64,000 bases of DNA from a virus. A program made the position numbers and the translations under genes. Each line of letters begins with the position of its first letter. Within the stretch, counting starts at the first letter, position 1. The stretch covers positions 62,001 to 126,000 of IMG/VR virus record IMGVR_UViG_3300046463_000548; one strand, 5' to 3'. Under the pieces are notes generated by a model. The model made no database searches. It saw only the letters and a program-made list of their open reading frames with translations, and was not told the origin of the DNA. Below, in pieces: positions 50,505 through 59,558 of the stretch.

Positions 50505-51510
50505 TTTGTGTTCTCACATGGGACAGCGATTTCTCCACGAGAGCGACGATAGACTTCGGAAGCTTCACACCGGTCAGGTGCAGAGATACGGACTCAGCAA
50601 ATAGCTCAGCGACGCTCTTTGTGGCGTACTCGGTGACCAGCGGCTTCAGGTCGTTCATCGAGACGCCTGACACGGGCCACACCTCGCGGATGTCGTCTTT
50701 GAACCCGGCTTCGAACAAAACGTCCAATTCCTTGATCGAGAGCTTGTGCTGCTGCTTGATGTGCTTCAGTATCCACTTCAGGGCGAGTGAATTTTCTTCG
50801 TCCAGTTGACCCTTGAAATCAGATGGGAGGTCCTCCTGTGACAGAAACTGGTCTAGCAACTCAGTGCACACTTTCTTGCCGATGTCTTCGACCAGGATCG
50901 TTGAGTTGTACAATTGCACCCACTGACCACGCAGCGACTTCGAGTGCAGAAACTCGCGGTCCATGTGGTGTGCGTGCTCGTGCAGGATGACCCACAGATA
51001 GTCTTTCGGCTCAACCATTTCCGGCCGGAAGATGAAGCGGTGCGGATTCTTTTCGGGATCGCGCGAACGCTTGTACATACCGCAATACTTCTCGCCGTTG
51101 TAGCGCTGGATTTCCCAGATGCTCGATTCCGGCTGAATCGTAAAGTCCAGACGCTGTTGCTTGAGAACGCGTGCGGCTTTATCGAATGACTTGAAGATGC
51201 GTTCAGCGACTTCCTGTTCTGGTTTATAGAACCAGTAAAGGGTGCCAAACTGATCATGCGTCTTGCGACCCTTGTACAGCGTCGTCAAATCGCAGTCGTA
51301 CGCTTTGCCCGGTCGTGGGCTGCGCCCAAGATTTATGATGATGTCTTTGGTCGGAACCTCAACGGTTTTACGCAGGGCGCGCACATGAGAATCCTTTTCG
51401 AGGGCCCCCACGACAATCCCTTGATCAACACCGGACACCTTGAAAAGAAAATTCTTGCCGCTATCGCCAGTACTGGCAATGACGTAGTCACCACTTTCGA
51501 ATTTGGACAT
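50491..51510 (-). CDS. HExxH metalloprotease-like protein
   Basis: A 339-residue protein. VILHEHAHHMDREF contains a zincin HExxH site (about H177-H181), and the later SVAELFAESVSLHL could give the third, Glu ligand as in gluzincins. The N-terminal 95 residues are a separate strand-rich segment. A phage protease in the replication arm, away from head genes, is unlikely to be the prohead protease and may act on host proteins. ATG 51510 is preferred over GTG 51513. Substrate is unknown. Confidence 0.72.
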   Translation of the reverse strand: MSKFESGDYVIASTGDSGKNFLFKVSGVDQGIVVGALEKDSHVRALRKTVEVPTKDIIINLGRSPRPGKAYDCDLTTLYKGRKTHDQFGTLYWFYKPEQEVAERIFKSFDKAARVLKQQRLDFTIQPESSIWEIQRYNGEKYCGMYKRSRDPEKNPHRFIFRPEMVEPKDYLWVILHEHAHHMDREFLHSKSLRGQWVQLYNSTILVEDIGKKVCTELLDQFLSQEDLPSDFKGQLDEENSLALKWILKHIKQQHKLSIKELDVLFEAGFKDDIREVWPVSGVSMNDLKPLVTEYATKSVAELFAESVSLHLTGVKLPKSIVALVEKSLSHVRTQNESK

Positions 51511-51524
51511 CACACAGACCTATA

Positions 51525-51560
51525 GAAAAAGGCCCGAACCTTGTTTCAGGATCGGGCCTC
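51525..51560 (-). terminator. Rho-independent terminator
   Basis: On the minus strand AGGCCCGA and TCGGGCCT (51559-51530) form a perfect 8-bp stem followed by TTTTC. It lies after the 51582-52682 gene. Confidence 0.88.
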
Positions 51561-51581
51561 GTACACGGAGCAGACGGGCAC

Positions 51582-52682
51582 TTATTGGGCCATCACCTGA
51601 ACAACGGGAGCTTGCGGAACGACAGGGATCACAATCGGTTGCGGAACCGGCTGCGGCTGAATCGTGATCGGCGTCTCGACCACTTCCGGGGCGGGTGCGG
51701 GCGCTGCGACTTCGGCAGGGATCAGAGCTTCAGTGACCACTGCGGGAGCCTCCACGGCTGCTTCCGGTGCTCCTGCGACCGTTTCTTGCGCGGCCAGGAT
51801 CGTAGCCGGATCGAACTCGCTTTCTGCGGAGCTAACAACGGGCTGCGCTGCCACGGGGCCAAGCTCCACAGCTTCCACGCCCGGGGTAGGTGCCGTATCG
51901 AGCGTCTTGTTCGCCGTGCCCACCAGAACCGCAGCGTACAGGCCGTTCACCGAGTATTCAGGAACGATGCCGATCCATGCGTCCCACACGATTTCGTCAC
52001 GGCGGAACTTCGTCAGGACCGTGAAGTAATCGACCGTGTTGACTTCTGTTGACGGGTGGAACACTTCGCGCAGCGACTCTTCCGTGATGTTGCCTTCGAG
52101 CGGGAAGAGCAGCTTGTGTTCGGTCAGGTCGTATTGTTCGTTGGGCGAGTTCGAGTACAGAACGACTGCCTGCGACAAGTCTTCAGCCGTCAGCTTCGGC
52201 ATGCGAAGGTCCGGATTCTGAGAGATTGCGAACGACACGCTCAGGTGCGTCGGCTCTTCGTTGCTCGCGGTCAATTCGCGCAGCATCTGCTCCGCAAGCG
52301 TCTCGTCGGAGTTTGCCGTGGCCGGTGCGCGAACGATCAACGAATCTTCGTCTTCGCCGTCGTCCGTGATTTGGATTACCGCGTCGTCTTCGTCTTCAAG
52401 GGTGCTGTAATCAGCCGGGTTGAAGACGATCAGGCGATTCAGGCGCTGTTCAAGCTCGCCATCGACGTTGTAGAACTGGTAGACCTTCAGAAACTTGTCC
52501 ACGTCACGGTTGTACACGTTGCCTTCAACGTCCGTGTAGATGACCTGTGGCGGATGGTCTTCCTGTGTTTTCGGGCTCAGGGTCAGGTTCGTCAGGAACA
52601 GGAATTTGACCTGGCTACCGTCCTTGCGCATCCATACACTGCCTTTTGACAGTTGCAAATCGAGGTTTTCGTTAGACGACAT
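51582..52682 (-). CDS. Hypothetical protein with Ala/Pro/Val-rich tail
   Basis: A 366-residue acidic protein. Residues 1-250 are folded, with mixed strands. The last 110 residues are low complexity in A, P, V, E and Q and probably unstructured. A strong AAAGGA site and its own terminator suggest high expression. A GTAAATA motif lies 43 nt upstream. I do not recognise a family. Confidence 0.68.
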   Translation of the reverse strand: MSSNENLDLQLSKGSVWMRKDGSQVKFLFLTNLTLSPKTQEDHPPQVIYTDVEGNVYNRDVDKFLKVYQFYNVDGELEQRLNRLIVFNPADYSTLEDEDDAVIQITDDGEDEDSLIVRAPATANSDETLAEQMLRELTASNEEPTHLSVSFAISQNPDLRMPKLTAEDLSQAVVLYSNSPNEQYDLTEHKLLFPLEGNITEESLREVFHPSTEVNTVDYFTVLTKFRRDEIVWDAWIGIVPEYSVNGLYAAVLVGTANKTLDTAPTPGVEAVELGPVAAQPVVSSAESEFDPATILAAQETVAGAPEAAVEAPAVVTEALIPAEVAAPAPAPEVVETPITIQPQPVPQPIVIPVVPQAPVVQVMAQ

Positions 52683-52724
52683 TCTAAAAATCCTTTAGGG
52701 AAGGGGTTACGCCTGCTTCATTAG

Positions 52725-53099
52725 TTATTTACTCGTCGCAGGTGCATCTTTCGCAGGTATTTGTGCACCCGCTTTCACGTTTATATTCAACAACTTAGAG
52801 GTCAGTCGCACGTATCTGGCAAAGCGTCCGGAGCAGTCGGTATAAGCGTTTGCCCATGCAGAAATGGGGTCCAACGTGTCGCTTTCTGAGTACGGCCGGG
52901 TGTCAAGCAAAGCCATCGGCGTGCACGGTGCGATTAGCTGCTCGTCAATCGTTACGGACTGCTTGTTAGCCACGGTGGCCGGTAGGTCAGGGGCCACAGG
53001 TTTAGGCGGGGCCATTGAGCAGCCGCTAACAAGCACGGACACGCCAACAACAAAAAGTGCAAGTGCCACCAGCACTAGATCGCTCTTCTGTAGCTTCAT
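52725..53099 (-). CDS. Outer-membrane spanin lipoprotein (Rz1-like)
   Basis: A 124-residue lipoprotein. A basic start and hydrophobic signal segment lead to the lipobox LVSGC, with Cys27 as the lipidation site. Proline-rich sequence follows (MAPPKPVAPDLPA), and two further Cys residues lie in PCTPMALL and TDCSGRF, as in Rz1 proteins of Burkholderia phages. It overlaps Rz by ATGA rather than being embedded in it. With Rz it should fuse inner and outer membranes at lysis. Confidence 0.83.
   Translation of the reverse strand: MKLQKSDLVLVALALFVVGVSVLVSGCSMAPPKPVAPDLPATVANKQSVTIDEQLIAPCTPMALLDTRPYSESDTLDPISAWANAYTDCSGRFARYVRLTSKLLNINVKAGAQIPAKDAPATSK
52726..52733 (-). promoter_or_regulatory. AGTAAATA motif upstream of the 52682 gene
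   Basis: On the minus strand ACGAGTAAATAACTAA ends 43 nt before the start. It shares the AGTAAATA core with the sites at 42653 and 58836. Confidence 0.3.
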
Positions 53100-53506
53100 T
53101 GAGATGCCCCGATAGGTGCTGAGGCAGGCGACTCAGCTTTCAGTATGTTGTTGATCGCTTGGACCGTTGGCAGAGACCAGCCGCACGATTTCGCTGTTTG
53201 CGGATTGGCTTCGCGATACTGCGTGACAACGCGCGACCGGGTAGTCATGGCCGCGAACGTAGCTGAGGCTGCGTCGGCGCGTGCGGCCTGCGCGTCACTC
53301 TCGAACTGCTCCAGCTTGCCGTTGTTTGCTGCAACCTGGAGATTGTTCGCATCGACCATCTTGTTGATTGTGGTTTGCTGCGTGTCCCAGGCCACTTGAT
53401 AGCCCTTGCTGTAGCCGTGACTCGAACCGGCCTCAAACGCACCGAGTAGGATCGCTAGGACTGCGACAAGGGGTAGCACGTACTTCAAAAGTAACGTTCC
53501 AATCAT
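53096..53506 (-). CDS. Inner-membrane spanin (Rz-like)
   Basis: A 136-residue protein. Residues 8-28 form an N-terminal membrane helix (YVLPLVAVLAILLGAF). A periplasmic coiled-coil-like region follows, then the typical end CGWSLPTVQAINNILKAE. ATG 53506 overlaps the primase stop as ATGA. The pair lies within the replication arm, with no adjacent holin or endolysin. Confidence 0.83.
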   Translation of the reverse strand: MIGTLLLKYVLPLVAVLAILLGAFEAGSSHGYSKGYQVAWDTQQTTINKMVDANNLQVAANNGKLEQFESDAQAARADAASATFAAMTTRSRVVTQYREANPQTAKSCGWSLPTVQAINNILKAESPASAPIGASQ

Positions 53507-54546
53507 TCCTGCACCTCGCATGAGAAGTACTTCGATTTGATACGGTCGATAATCCACGCGGGACAGTTGCCGGGATCAAACAAATCAACCCCGTCCTCTT
53601 TCGCGCGTTTCGACGGTTCCGGATAGTGCGCATATAGCTGGTATGGCGAACCCTTCACGGCCCACAACCTGATGGCCACAACGTCGAAGAAATTCCTTAG
53701 CTGGGGTTTCAATTTGTCGGTTGCGTCGATGCCCGCGTCGTCACCGTCCATCATCAAAATGATGCGTTCGACTCCTGAGATTTCCAGCAGACGGGACTTC
53801 TTGTCCGACCATGACTGGGTGCCGAAAATACACACAGCAGGAATGCCCGACATAATCAAACGCAGCGCATCTCGCTGACCTTCGACCAGCACCAGCGTGT
53901 TCAATCCCATGTCCTTCATCATCTGCAACGACAGATCGAATGGCCACAATCCGCGCGATTTTGACCAGCCGTCGTGATCGATGGCAGCGGCCAGCAGGTA
54001 GGAGGGTTTGTCCTTTTTCTTCTTCAGACGTGCGAGAAAGAAGCCTTCGGTTTCACCCTTGACGACGACCGGGAAATGAATAAATTTTTCGGTTCCCCAT
54101 TTTTCATATTCTTCGAACCACCGATAACAAAAACGAGCGCCAAGCTCGATCAGGAGATTCGTGGGTATCTGACGCCAGAATTTGTTTCGGGGAAGCTTCG
54201 AGAACTTGAATTTGTCCTTGCGATATTTCTCTTGGACAGTGAGCATCGATAGACCTTTGCTCATTAACAGGTCCATCGCTTCCTCATCCTTGGGCGGCCC
54301 CTTGGTGTAGGGCTGCAGTCCCAAGCGAGGTGCAACTTCGTCCCACGTAGCACGAGCAGGGCACGCAAAGCATTTGAAACGGCCTAGTCCACGTTCCCCT
54401 AACCAGATGCTGCCTGAGGGCGTCCGCTCGCTGTGGTAGGGGCACAGGATCATCACCCGGTTACCTGCGTCTTTCTTCTGCCCCGCGTACCGTGCTAGCT
54501 GATCACGGATGAAGTTGTATTTATTCTGCCGATCAATCGCGTCCAT
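53503..54546 (-). CDS. DNA primase (DnaG-type, zinc finger plus TOPRIM)
   Basis: A 347-residue primase. The zinc finger has CPYHSERTPS and FKCFACPAR (C35, H38, C59, C62). The TOPRIM domain has VLVEGQRDALR (E222) and ILMMDGDDAG (D267, D269). There is no helicase domain, so it differs from T7 gp4; the SF1B helicase at 62477 is not a clear replicative partner. ATG 54546 with CGGAAA is preferred over the 54576 start. It should make RNA primers for lagging-strand synthesis. Confidence 0.9.
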   Translation of the reverse strand: MDAIDRQNKYNFIRDQLARYAGQKKDAGNRVMILCPYHSERTPSGSIWLGERGLGRFKCFACPARATWDEVAPRLGLQPYTKGPPKDEEAMDLLMSKGLSMLTVQEKYRKDKFKFSKLPRNKFWRQIPTNLLIELGARFCYRWFEEYEKWGTEKFIHFPVVVKGETEGFFLARLKKKKDKPSYLLAAAIDHDGWSKSRGLWPFDLSLQMMKDMGLNTLVLVEGQRDALRLIMSGIPAVCIFGTQSWSDKKSRLLEISGVERIILMMDGDDAGIDATDKLKPQLRNFFDVVAIRLWAVKGSPYQLYAHYPEPSKRAKEDGVDLFDPGNCPAWIIDRIKSKYFSCEVQE

Positions 54547-55270
54547 TTTCCGTTTTCCGTCTAGGCGGAAGCACATCTAGATTCGGGTTCTTGTACAGCA
54601 CCGCTTCGAGCGCGTTAAACGCTTTCAGCAAGCCATCGGTTTCCGTGAACGTGTTGCCCCACGAGTACCAGCGTGAGCACAGACTTTGCGTGTGGATGAA
54701 CAACGGCCGGTTGTAGATCGCGGGGTACCGATAGAACACGTACCGCGTTGGCTCCTGATCGCGGATTTCCGGAATCCAGGAGTCGTCCGTCGAAAACAGC
54801 AGCCTCACAGACTTATTTACTACGTCGTAGCAGCCCGTGAGGTGTAGCGGAACTTTTTCGGCCAGGACAATGAAGTACGAGTGATCCGACTGGTTGTTGA
54901 TGATCGCTAGATACGGATCGTCTAACAGCAACCGAACATCCGACATCATCTGGTTGAGCTTGTACAGATTGCGTGCGCCTTCGAATCTTGAATCTATTTC
55001 CGTCAGCAACTCTTTGAGCTTGGTTGTGATGGTCGCAGATGCCGGACCGGATTCAGATATCACCGATACAGTGAGATACTTGTTGCGCTGGGGGATCGCA
55101 ACAACGTCCTCTGTCTTGTTCAGACTGGATATGAGCAGGGAATAGATACCGCGAAATCGGGATTCGGTGTGAGCCCCGTGTTTCGTCTGTTCGTCCCTGA
55201 AAACGGGGAACGGTTTTACTGGCGTTGTTGCAGCCAGCATCACCGAGCCATAGACAGATGACTCTTGCAT
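54533..55270 (-). CDS. Hypothetical protein
   Basis: A 245-residue protein with mixed secondary structure and no recognised motif. It overlaps the primase start by 14 nt. Position among replication genes is the only clue to its role. Confidence 0.65.
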   Translation of the reverse strand: MQESSVYGSVMLAATTPVKPFPVFRDEQTKHGAHTESRFRGIYSLLISSLNKTEDVVAIPQRNKYLTVSVISESGPASATITTKLKELLTEIDSRFEGARNLYKLNQMMSDVRLLLDDPYLAIINNQSDHSYFIVLAEKVPLHLTGCYDVVNKSVRLLFSTDDSWIPEIRDQEPTRYVFYRYPAIYNRPLFIHTQSLCSRWYSWGNTFTETDGLLKAFNALEAVLYKNPNLDVLPPRRKTENGRD

Positions 55271-55291
55271 AGGGGAACCTCTGAGGGCTGG

Positions 55292-55663
55292 TTAATTCGT
55301 GGCGAGCATCTGGGGGACGGTGATCGCGCGGTTGCGGACCGTTCCACCAAAGAGGTGCGCGAGTTCGACGGGATTCTCAATCTCTGAATCCATGAGCACG
55401 TCAATTACGTCGAATATCAGTAGCTCGCGCTGATCGGCCGTAGAGGCAAAAAACATCGTTGAGTACAGTTCCTGCTCAAAGACGTAAGTGCCTCTAGGCT
55501 CAGATGCGTCGTATGACGTGATGGTGAGTTGCATGTCGAACACGCCGCTAACCTTCGTCACAAACAGCAGATACGTGATGGGCGTGTCCTGCTTCTCCGC
55601 ATCAAATATCTGCCATTCATCATCACCAACCCGATCTACTGTGTATCGGGCCTGTGCTGTCAT
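55292..55663 (-). CDS. Hypothetical protein
   Basis: A 123-residue acidic, strand-rich protein that overlaps the polymerase stop by ATGA, so its translation is coupled to the polymerase. No family is recognised. Confidence 0.67.
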   Translation of the reverse strand: MTAQARYTVDRVGDDEWQIFDAEKQDTPITYLLFVTKVSGVFDMQLTITSYDASEPRGTYVFEQELYSTMFFASTADQRELLIFDVIDVLMDSEIENPVELAHLFGGTVRNRAITVPQMLATN

Positions 55664-58600
55664 GCTTCTACTTCCTCCTTAATTGCGTCCCTGATCTGTG
55701 CGTCAAGATCGGGAACGTTCAGCAGCGGGAAATTCTTCTGGAGCCAACGGCGCGTATCCTTCATCGTCCACGGCTTGAGAATCTTCTCTAAAACTTCGGA
55801 CTGTGTGCCTTCGAGCACGCCTAGTTCCTCCGAGTCCTTCAGGGTTGATTTCAGACCGGAAATGAGGTTAGGCAACGACCAGTCCCACTTGTAGGTCTGT
55901 GCGTCGTGTGCCCCGATTTCGATTTCGATTTCGGGCTCGACCGTGAACTCGATGTTGAAGTCTTCGAGGTACGCTTGAGTCACGCCATACGTCGCCTGGT
56001 ATTGCAGAATGTGGATGAACGGAATCACCATTTCGTAGGGGACGCTGTAGTAATTTGCGTCGTGCACAGTTCGATTGAACAGAACACGCCAGTCCCAGTT
56101 GGTCCCATCGAGGCTTAGCCACTCCTTGAAGCGTCGCAGGTGCATGTAGTAAGCCTTCATGATTTCCCGCCCAGCCTTCACCCCAATCTCCGACGCCATA
56201 CCCTGCACTGGAGCGTTAGAACCACGCCGCACCTGTTCCGCAACGATTGCCCGGTTCTCTGTCATGGCCGCAGGCAGGAAGCGACGACGGCCGTTAGGCG
56301 CGTAGACGTAATACTCGTTTTCTGCCATCTCCTGCATCTTCTTGGTCCAACGCGCGCCAGCTTTGAATTCCTTGAACATCTTGTCGATGATGTCCTGCGC
56401 GTAGCCCGTGCGATCTTCTTCGAGCAGGGCGGTCAGTTTCAGGTCAAGCTCTTCGAGCATCTTGTTGATTTCGATCAGACGCTTGCTGTCCTTCGTGACC
56501 AGCGATTCTTCGTAGAGCGCGGAAATCTTGCCCTTCAACGAATCCATGTCACCCTTCTTCGTGTCGATACCAAGGGTCTTTGCTCCCTTGCCGTACAGCA
56601 CGCCGAACACAACGGCCTTCACTGCATCACGGAGCGGGTGATCCTTGTCCACCAACTGACCGAAGAACCGCAGCACGTTCAAGATGTGAATGTCACCTTT
56701 CTCCTTGATCGCCTTCTTGTTCTCGTCTGTCGGGTTCTTGATGAAGTCCTGACGCAGCTTCTGGCCTGCACGGAACGCTTCGGCCAATACCTTGTCCCCA
56801 GCGATAATCGACCACACGCGAACTTCGTGAGCAGAGTAGTCGTACCGGATCATCAGGTACCCTTTCTTCGCCACGAACATGCGCTTGATGATCTTCGCGA
56901 GCTTCCCGCGCGATGGAATCTGCTGAAGGTTCGGACCCATCGAAGCTAGACGGCCGGTGACCACGGCCCAGATCGAGTAGTCTGGTCTCAGGTGATTGTC
57001 GAACGCCGCGTCGATGTTCACGGTGAGCCGCTTGTACCACCCCTTGACGTAGGTGGACATCAACTTGTGCAACGCTTGAAATTCACCGTACAGCGAGATG
57101 ATCTTGTTCGTGTCCTTGTAGTGAGCAACGAACGCTTTGTCGATGGCCGGTGCGCCCGTAGCAGTCTGAGATAGCGGCTCTAGCCCCAGGATATCGAGAA
57201 AGAGCTTCCGCTTGTGGAGCGGCTTCGTCAGCTTGAACATCCAGGTTGCTGCGACATTCTTGAACCCTAGTCCCGCAGACTTGAATCCCGACTCGTTCAG
57301 CAGTTCCTTGTTTGCCTGCTTTACTTCCCGATGGACCTTGAACTCGCCTTCCGCCCGTGTCAGTTCCTTCTGGAGTGGCGACTCCGCACCGAGCAGGTGC
57401 TTCAGGTACGATTTCTGGATCAGAGACCCGTCCTGCTTCAAATGCGATAGCTGGTGAGCGGTGTCGCCCATCTGGCAGAGCATGTGCCGCAGGTAATACG
57501 GCTTGTAGTTCTGCCCAGCAATCTCCATGAACGACGAGCGGCGTATCTGCTCTTTACGTATGTGGAAAATCGACACAACGTCAGTCGCAGCGTACGCCAG
57601 AAAGTCTTTGGATGACGGATCGGTCGAACCGGTGTTCGAACGTTCCTCTTTCGAGAATGCGGCCTTGAAATAGAAGTCGTTGCCGTACGAGCAGTAGATC
57701 GGCCGCAGACCACCGAACTTCGAACTGTCGTTTGCTGCTTCATCGCGGATCGACGTGACGTGATTAAGCGCCGAAATGTTTTCGTCTAGCTCGTGCTCGC
57801 CAAACGTCACTTCCCAAACGTCGTGCCAGATGATCGGAATCTTCAGGCATTGTCTGATCACACGCAAATCAAACATGCCGTTCATCGTTATGAGAAGCTT
57901 GCGATCCTCGTAGTCCTTCGAGAACCGTTTTTTCAACTCACGTTTTATGTACAGACGCTCGTCGTCCGTCCAGTGCACCAGCGGGTGATCAACAGGAATC
58001 ACGTAGCCGGTTTCTGGCGCGTGGTCCATACAGAACTGGATCGTATATATTCGATTGAACAGGACCGACAGGTTACGTGTTTCCGTGTCTACCGCGATGA
58101 TCCGCGCTTCATCGAAACGGCGCATCACCTGGTTGAATTTCTCAATCGTATCTACATACTTTGGCTTTGCCTGTATGTGCGAGAGATTGTGCGGCATCCT
58201 TCCGATAAACAGATTCATCAGATGCCGACACCAGAACCCTAAGAGGTTTGCGTACTCGCCGTCCTTCTCCATGAGTTTGAAGAAGTCCAGGGTCGATACC
58301 ACTTTCAGATCGAGCCCCTGGACCTTCAGTTCGTGGACCCACCCACGTTTGTATTGTGGGTGTTCGATCATCGGAAATAGCGCACGCATCGCCTGATCGC
58401 CGGACACCAGGATGTGTGTCGGCTTGATTTTCTGAATCAGCTTGTGGATGCGTTCGGCAAACAGGCCCTCAGCCTCACGGCGATGGCCCGGACTCAAATG
58501 CAGATGTCGGAACGCGTTGAAGTTGGCAACCGTGTAAGCCGCTTCAGGTAGCCCCTTCTTCTGGTAGGGAACCGACAGCTTCCGTGCGTATTTGATAGCG

Positions 58601-58803
58601 TTCTTCACCGGGGTCATCGTGTCCTGATGACCAAGCATCTCGCCTTCTTTCAGGTCCCGGATGTCTACCGTCTGCATCACGACCAGGACGCGGGTCTTTG
58701 AGTCACCCCACGTCCTACACTGCTTGATGCCTAGCCCGTAAGGCTCGCGTTTGGCGAACGCTTCGGTTTGTATGTCAAATGCAAATGCCCGCTCAAGCAA
58801 CAT
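55660..58803 (-). CDS. Family A DNA polymerase with N-terminal UDG-like domain
   Basis: A 1047-residue replicative polymerase. Residues about 35-200 resemble the uracil-DNA-glycosylase fold seen at the N-terminus of SPO1-like phage polymerases (ANFNAFRHLHLSPG, THILVSGDQA). The 3'-5' exonuclease is intact: AVDTE (D239, E241), MNGMFD (N308, D312) and YAATD (Y404, D408). Polymerase motif A is RYDYSAHEVRV (D655), the O-helix is RDAVKAVVFGVLYG (R725, K729, Y737), and motif C is TVHDANY (H914, D915) with Ala where Glu is usual. A CCGCAGTAAATA motif lies 32 nt upstream. Confidence 0.92.
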   Translation of the reverse strand: MLLERAFAFDIQTEAFAKREPYGLGIKQCRTWGDSKTRVLVVMQTVDIRDLKEGEMLGHQDTMTPVKNAIKYARKLSVPYQKKGLPEAAYTVANFNAFRHLHLSPGHRREAEGLFAERIHKLIQKIKPTHILVSGDQAMRALFPMIEHPQYKRGWVHELKVQGLDLKVVSTLDFFKLMEKDGEYANLLGFWCRHLMNLFIGRMPHNLSHIQAKPKYVDTIEKFNQVMRRFDEARIIAVDTETRNLSVLFNRIYTIQFCMDHAPETGYVIPVDHPLVHWTDDERLYIKRELKKRFSKDYEDRKLLITMNGMFDLRVIRQCLKIPIIWHDVWEVTFGEHELDENISALNHVTSIRDEAANDSSKFGGLRPIYCSYGNDFYFKAAFSKEERSNTGSTDPSSKDFLAYAATDVVSIFHIRKEQIRRSSFMEIAGQNYKPYYLRHMLCQMGDTAHQLSHLKQDGSLIQKSYLKHLLGAESPLQKELTRAEGEFKVHREVKQANKELLNESGFKSAGLGFKNVAATWMFKLTKPLHKRKLFLDILGLEPLSQTATGAPAIDKAFVAHYKDTNKIISLYGEFQALHKLMSTYVKGWYKRLTVNIDAAFDNHLRPDYSIWAVVTGRLASMGPNLQQIPSRGKLAKIIKRMFVAKKGYLMIRYDYSAHEVRVWSIIAGDKVLAEAFRAGQKLRQDFIKNPTDENKKAIKEKGDIHILNVLRFFGQLVDKDHPLRDAVKAVVFGVLYGKGAKTLGIDTKKGDMDSLKGKISALYEESLVTKDSKRLIEINKMLEELDLKLTALLEEDRTGYAQDIIDKMFKEFKAGARWTKKMQEMAENEYYVYAPNGRRRFLPAAMTENRAIVAEQVRRGSNAPVQGMASEIGVKAGREIMKAYYMHLRRFKEWLSLDGTNWDWRVLFNRTVHDANYYSVPYEMVIPFIHILQYQATYGVTQAYLEDFNIEFTVEPEIEIEIGAHDAQTYKWDWSLPNLISGLKSTLKDSEELGVLEGTQSEVLEKILKPWTMKDTRRWLQKNFPLLNVPDLDAQIRDAIKEEVEA

Positions 58804-58835
58804 GGGTTGATCCTTAGTTCGAACTCTCTACTTGC

Positions 58836-58847
58836 TATTTACTGCGG
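58836..58847 (-). promoter_or_regulatory. CCGCAGTAAATA motif upstream of the polymerase gene
   Basis: On the minus strand this 12-base element is identical to that before the ssb-like gene and lies 32 nt before ATG 58803. It also spans the stop codon of the HD gene, so part may be coding coincidence. Confidence 0.4.
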
Positions 58848-59558
58848 GCAAAGCGCTTCATTGCGGTGTTGAGCGATGTCGTCCCCTAACGCCAGCAGAC
58901 AGTCGTTGAGGAAAGTTGACTGCATGTACTGCCCATGCTCGGTGTACATACGGGCACCAGTCAGGAACTTGCTAGTCTGTTCGATGAACCGATCATGATC
59001 AGACATGAAGTTGAAACCCATCTCCAAGCCCAGACCGATTGTCAGTTGACGACCTTCGGCTGAATAAATCATCATCAGATCGGCGTCACGCATGCACTGA
59101 TGCATGAGCGAAGCGGGTTCGCGGGGAAAGGTCCCGTTGGAGAACTCCGTGCAGCGGATGGTGTCGATCACCTTCGCGAGCGTTGAACTGGAGACCACGT
59201 CGTGTAGCCGGTACTGCGCGAAGCGGGTCGCGCGGTTGATGTTCTCGCGGTCGGACGTGCGGCCTCCGCTGTGATTGTGGTCATGGAACAGCGCAGCGAG
59301 GACGAGCGCGGGGATGCTGGTATCTAGCAGGGGGCCTGGGCTGTTCATGGCGCACGAGTGGGCCCAGTAAACACAACTCAACTCGTGGTGCAGATTGTGG
59401 TATGGGTTCTGCGTGTGCGTGCCCGATTGCGCGAGAAGCATGAGGGTACTGAAATCATCGGGGAAGTAATGCGAGAGAATATTCAAACCCTCAACTGAGG
59501 GTTCGAGTGCCACCTCGTCCGAGATTAGCGGGATGATCCGGGTGTTTTCGTTAGTCAT
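58839..59558 (-). CDS. HD-domain phosphohydrolase resembling cyclic nucleotide PDEs
   Basis: A 239-residue protein. The metal-binding set reads YHNLHHE (H54, H58), FHDHNHSGG (H92, D93, H96) and MRDADLMM (D158), with a conserved N106. HN-x-x-H followed by HD-x-x-H-x-G and N is the class I 3',5'-cyclic nucleotide phosphodiesterase order. It may cleave a cyclic nucleotide; nucleotidase activity is the alternative. It overlaps the cytosine methyltransferase gene by 8 nt. Confidence 0.75.
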   Translation of the reverse strand: MTNENTRIIPLISDEVALEPSVEGLNILSHYFPDDFSTLMLLAQSGTHTQNPYHNLHHELSCVYWAHSCAMNSPGPLLDTSIPALVLAALFHDHNHSGGRTSDRENINRATRFAQYRLHDVVSSSTLAKVIDTIRCTEFSNGTFPREPASLMHQCMRDADLMMIYSAEGRQLTIGLGLEMGFNFMSDHDRFIEQTSKFLTGARMYTEHGQYMQSTFLNDCLLALGDDIAQHRNEALCPQ

